This document shows positions 8,041 to 11,077 of a stretch of DNA of 11,077 nucleotides, in pieces (position 1 is the first letter of the stretch; every line of letters starts with the position of its first letter). The position numbers were made by a program, and so were the translations under genes. The stretch is from Ginkgo biloba (taxonomy: Eukaryota > Streptophyta > Ginkgoopsida > Ginkgoales > Ginkgoaceae). The notes beneath the pieces are model-generated. The model was not told the DNA's origin. It saw only the letters and a program-made list of their open reading frames with translations, and made no database searches. The DNA lies in assembly GCA_024626585.1 (NCBI GenBank), contig JANKJI010000012.1, positions 178,785,414-178,796,490 of the forward strand, written 5' to 3'.

Positions 8041-9653
8041 CGCACTCATTCTTCTTAACTTTAAAAAAAATCCTTTATTAATTTGAGAATGTGCTTAAGA
8101 GAATATTCTTATTTAAGTTATAAACAAAAAACTAAAGGAAGACAATTTATGTCACCCACTTTATGCATTGGTTTCTTTTCCATACTCCTCTTATTGTGCC
8201 TTATATTAATAAGGAAGATTACAAAATGGTAGACAACAATTACCATTTAATAAAGAGTGCATAATTATATGTGGTGAGAAATCTTCAACAATTACCACTA
8301 AGGAAGTATGCCAAACTTTTGGTGATAGAATGATTTTTAATATTTCTTTTAATTATAAAGTTGTTAACTATAAGGAAAGTGAAAAGCAGGGAAAATATTA
8401 AGGGTGGTGTTATCAAATTGAAGTGTTGAAATTTAGGCAAATCTTAACACTAGTTAGATTCATAATATTGGGTAATTATATACTTTTATCCATCACATGG
8501 CTAAAAATTTGGCGAATATTATTAACACAAAGAAATATTAAAGGAAAATCTTAGAAAACATTGAATATATATTATTAAAAAAATTAAAAATTATATTGTT
8601 ATGATATTAAATGACATGTAAAATGAGTTAAGAAAAATGTTTTTCAAATACTGTGTACCCAGAAAAGTAAAAAGATAAAAAATTTAAATCATATGTTATT
8701 TTATGATAGAATTTAACCACGAAAAATTAATAAATCAATAAGAAATAAATTAGCACAGAATAAATTCATAGGAATAAATTTACATATAATAAATCAATAA
8801 GAATGAATCATTACGTACTGAAATAATAAAAAATCTAAAAGTTAGTCAAATTTAAAAATCGTATGAATATAGAAAACATAATTGTAACACCATTTAATAA
8901 TGAGCCAATACAAAATAAAGTTGAAAATCAAATGATACTACATGACATAATTTTATTGGAGTTCACATGTATGCCTTTCATTTTTATTATAATTAAAATT
9001 CAATAACCCTACAAAATATAAAAATAAATTTCATTAGTCATCTTACCATAAATAAAAAATCATCATCTATCCACAAATTAAAAACACTAGGATTGTTACA
9101 AGATGAGGAAATGTTAAAGGAACATTCTATTATATAAATCAAACTACCACATGAGGTTATTGTTAAGTATTTATAAACTATAGTATTACATAATAAATGA
9201 TTTTTACTCCATTTTAATAAACACCTGAACTAATAAAATATTATGTTATTTCAAGTTGCTATGTTGTTAAAATATTTATGATAGAAGCCACAAAGTCTCA
9301 TAAATCTCTTTGCCATGATGGTAGAGGAACTCAATAACAACTCTTTGTTTATGGTGCCTTCTACAGCAATTCCATTGCAACATATTATGTACAACCAGGA
9401 TGAATTAGAGATATATTTAACTCTCTTCCCTCCTTAGCTAGTTTTCTATCCCTAACAAAGAATCTTCCTAACAAGAAATAATGCATGGCTAAGCCAATGA
9501 AATAGCCAAAAAATTATTTTCTAGTTTGGCTATTGATTTGTTTTTCTTCTGGCACATTAGTCTAAGCACCTAAGGAGCCTAATAAGATGCACATTATGTC
9601 CCAAGGGTTATGTTATCTTATGGCAGAGCGCAATAAAAAATTGAATAAGTGCC
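8041..9653. other. AT-rich stretch without recognisable genes
   Basis: No frame longer than a few dozen codons looks coding on either strand. A weak repeat of AATAAATCAATAAGAA lies around 8730-8805. The part next to 9654 would be the former 3' UTR of the transporter pseudogene on the minus strand. I see no RNA gene or mobile-element end here. Confidence 0.6.
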
Positions 9654-10952
9654 TTATCGGTGTTCAAAATTTAATACCTTGATACATAATCCAAACATGA
9701 TCGCAAATAAAAATATAAAACATACTGGCACTACAACAAATGCATGGAAGAAATCATTCATGTATCCAAAATAATCCTCCACAAATAGATTTTGAGGATA
9801 TTCTCTCCTTTCCATTTATGAAAGGATAATATGAGTGATGTCATCATATTGTGAAGCAACGGGACCATAAATTGTCCATGCAACCAGGAAAATCCAATTA
9901 TACTAGATCCACCATTTTAGGATTTTTTTCTTCAACACACCAAAATTGACATATCCCTTTTGTTATGGGACACAAATGTGTAAGATCAAATAGAAATAAA
10001 AGATAACATATTATTTTCTTAAGGTTCAACACTCGAGTACAACAGAAGAAAAAAATTGAAATAGAAGGTTTTTTAGAAAAGTTCCTATGAAATTAGATAA
10101 ATCCTTTAGGATTTATTATTGAAGGAACTCAGTGTTTGGTGCTCTATTTTTCCATCCATTTTTTTTACAAGAACAACCACCACTGGAAAAATAGAAATAT
10201 TTTGTCGAATAGTCTAGGAATGAAGAATCTTGCAAAGAGACTGAATAGAGAATAGAATGCTACTACTACAATTGATAACACATGATGGTTTGGTATGACT
10301 GAAACTTTCATCATCCCATAATAGGAGAAGTAGAGAAATGTAAAGAAATTAATGAACAAGAACCAACAGAACTTGCGAGTACTCCAATGAAAATCGATCA
10401 TACTATAGACAATAATGACATAAATGAATGTTTGGATGAGTACACAAGGAACCTCAATATCCACCTGCTATGACAATAATATGGCATTAAAATCACATTC
10501 AAAGACTATTTGAATATTCTATGAAACCTTAAAAATTATGCTAAATGTTTTACTCTGTCCGCTAGAGGTCAAAGTGGTAAACAAAATGCAAATAAAAAAA
10601 AAACTTTCTTGTGCTAAACCATAGGGCATTGTAGAATACATTCCTACAACCCTTTCTCTATAAAACATTGTTCTTTCAATTGAAATAACAGGCTGCATCA
10701 TTGAACAATTATTGATTCCTAAGAATAATGCTACTCCATACATGGCCCGTAGGATTATGAAGAGGTTGGAGCTCTATAATCTATAACATATGAAATACCA
10801 AGAGGTGCTTCCTCTATGATTACACTTATAGCTTTGCCATATAAACTTTGATGTGAACAAAATTTGTAAAATATTTCATTTATAAATAATCCAGACAAAG
10901 ACCACTGATCATTAGATGAAATTACTATCTCCAAATAGAACCCACTACCCAT
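9654..10952 (-). pseudogene. PDR-type ABC transporter (ABCG full-size) C-terminal remnant
   Basis: Reads right to left and matches the end of plant pleiotropic drug resistance transporters, plasma-membrane exporters with two NBD-TMD halves. Recognisable pieces in order are: the linker after the second NBD (10952 to about 10775; FYLEIVISSND, NEIFYK, SLYGKA); the TMD2 block (about 10773-10609; LFIILRAMYGVALFLG, QPVISIERTMFYRER, GMYSTMPYGLAQ); the next exon (10464 to about 10213; VDIEVPCVLIQTF, IVYSMIDFHW, YYGMM, FFIPR); and the last exon (9929-9654; VAWTIYGPVASQYDD, VEDYFGY, CIKVLNFEHR and the stop). The order and the C-terminal end are those of the family. Lesions: the stretch normally between linker and MYGV (first TMD2 helix) is missing with a frame change; the donor after GLAQ reads GAAAGT instead of GTAAGT; no donor follows FFIPR; the last exon has TAG (9905-9903, where Trp is usual) and TAA (9818-9816). 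The first NBD and most of the second are not in the window and may lie beyond 11077. Confidence 0.88.
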
Positions 10953-11077
10953 AAGACCAAACTCCCTTTCAATGCATGCAACACACTAACAATTAAAACC
11001 AAGCACACATTATTAAATGAAACCCTAGAATAATTAAACTAGACTAGCTTTATTTCTCCTAAAAATAAAATTTCAAT
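10953..11077. other. Window end, no coding signal seen
   Basis: AT-rich DNA upstream (on the minus strand) of the transporter remnant. It may be an intron of the former gene or unrelated sequence; the expected ATP-binding domain is not visible here. Confidence 0.4.

Noticed and set aside
7863-8045. Minus-strand open frame of 60 codons
   Set aside because: It runs through the CA microsatellite (Val-Cys repeats) and is low-complexity translation.
8041-9653. LTR retrotransposon or tRNA gene
   Set aside because: I found no long direct repeats with TG...CA ends and no cloverleaf-like A and B boxes; the stretch is simply AT-rich.

Overview
The window is nuclear DNA of a land plant. It has an intron-rich polygalacturonase gene of a plant clade, plant-type GT-AG introns, a decayed plant PDR-type (ABCG) transporter and Helitron-like termini, all in very AT-rich intergenic DNA. 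I cannot name the species.

Layout. 1-448 is the 5' flank, and 449-2695 (+) is a complete eight-exon polygalacturonase gene. Its spliced reading frame is 451 codons with a signal peptide and every catalytic motif of glycoside hydrolase family 28. 2696-3188 is AT-rich 3' flank. 3189-6833 looks like one or two non-autonomous Helitrons. It has a candidate TC... 5' end at 3189 and two related hairpin-plus-CTAG|T 3' ends, at about 5053-5085 (degenerate) and 6802-6834 (perfect). It contains two GC-richer, gene-like islands (about 3256-3600 and 5290-5900), the second with a good TATA box, and a degenerate tandem repeat at 3855-4150. 6862-8040 is a tandem array of about 3.5 units of 300-330 bp; the best-preserved unit carries a perfect 16-bp hairpin. 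8041-9653 is AT-rich with nothing recognisable. 9654-10952 (-) is a pseudogene of the C-terminal part of a PDR/ABCG transporter. It has two in-frame stops, two lost splice donors and an apparent internal deletion. The last 125 bases show no coding signal.

How the parts relate. The only gene that looks functional is the polygalacturonase, a secreted pectin-cutting enzyme of the cell wall. The rest is mobile-element and repeat DNA next to a dying transporter copy. Nothing suggests that the polygalacturonase and the transporter act together. I saw no new multi-gene system. The most interesting parts are the paired Helitron termini with possible captured gene pieces and the hairpin-bearing tandem array.
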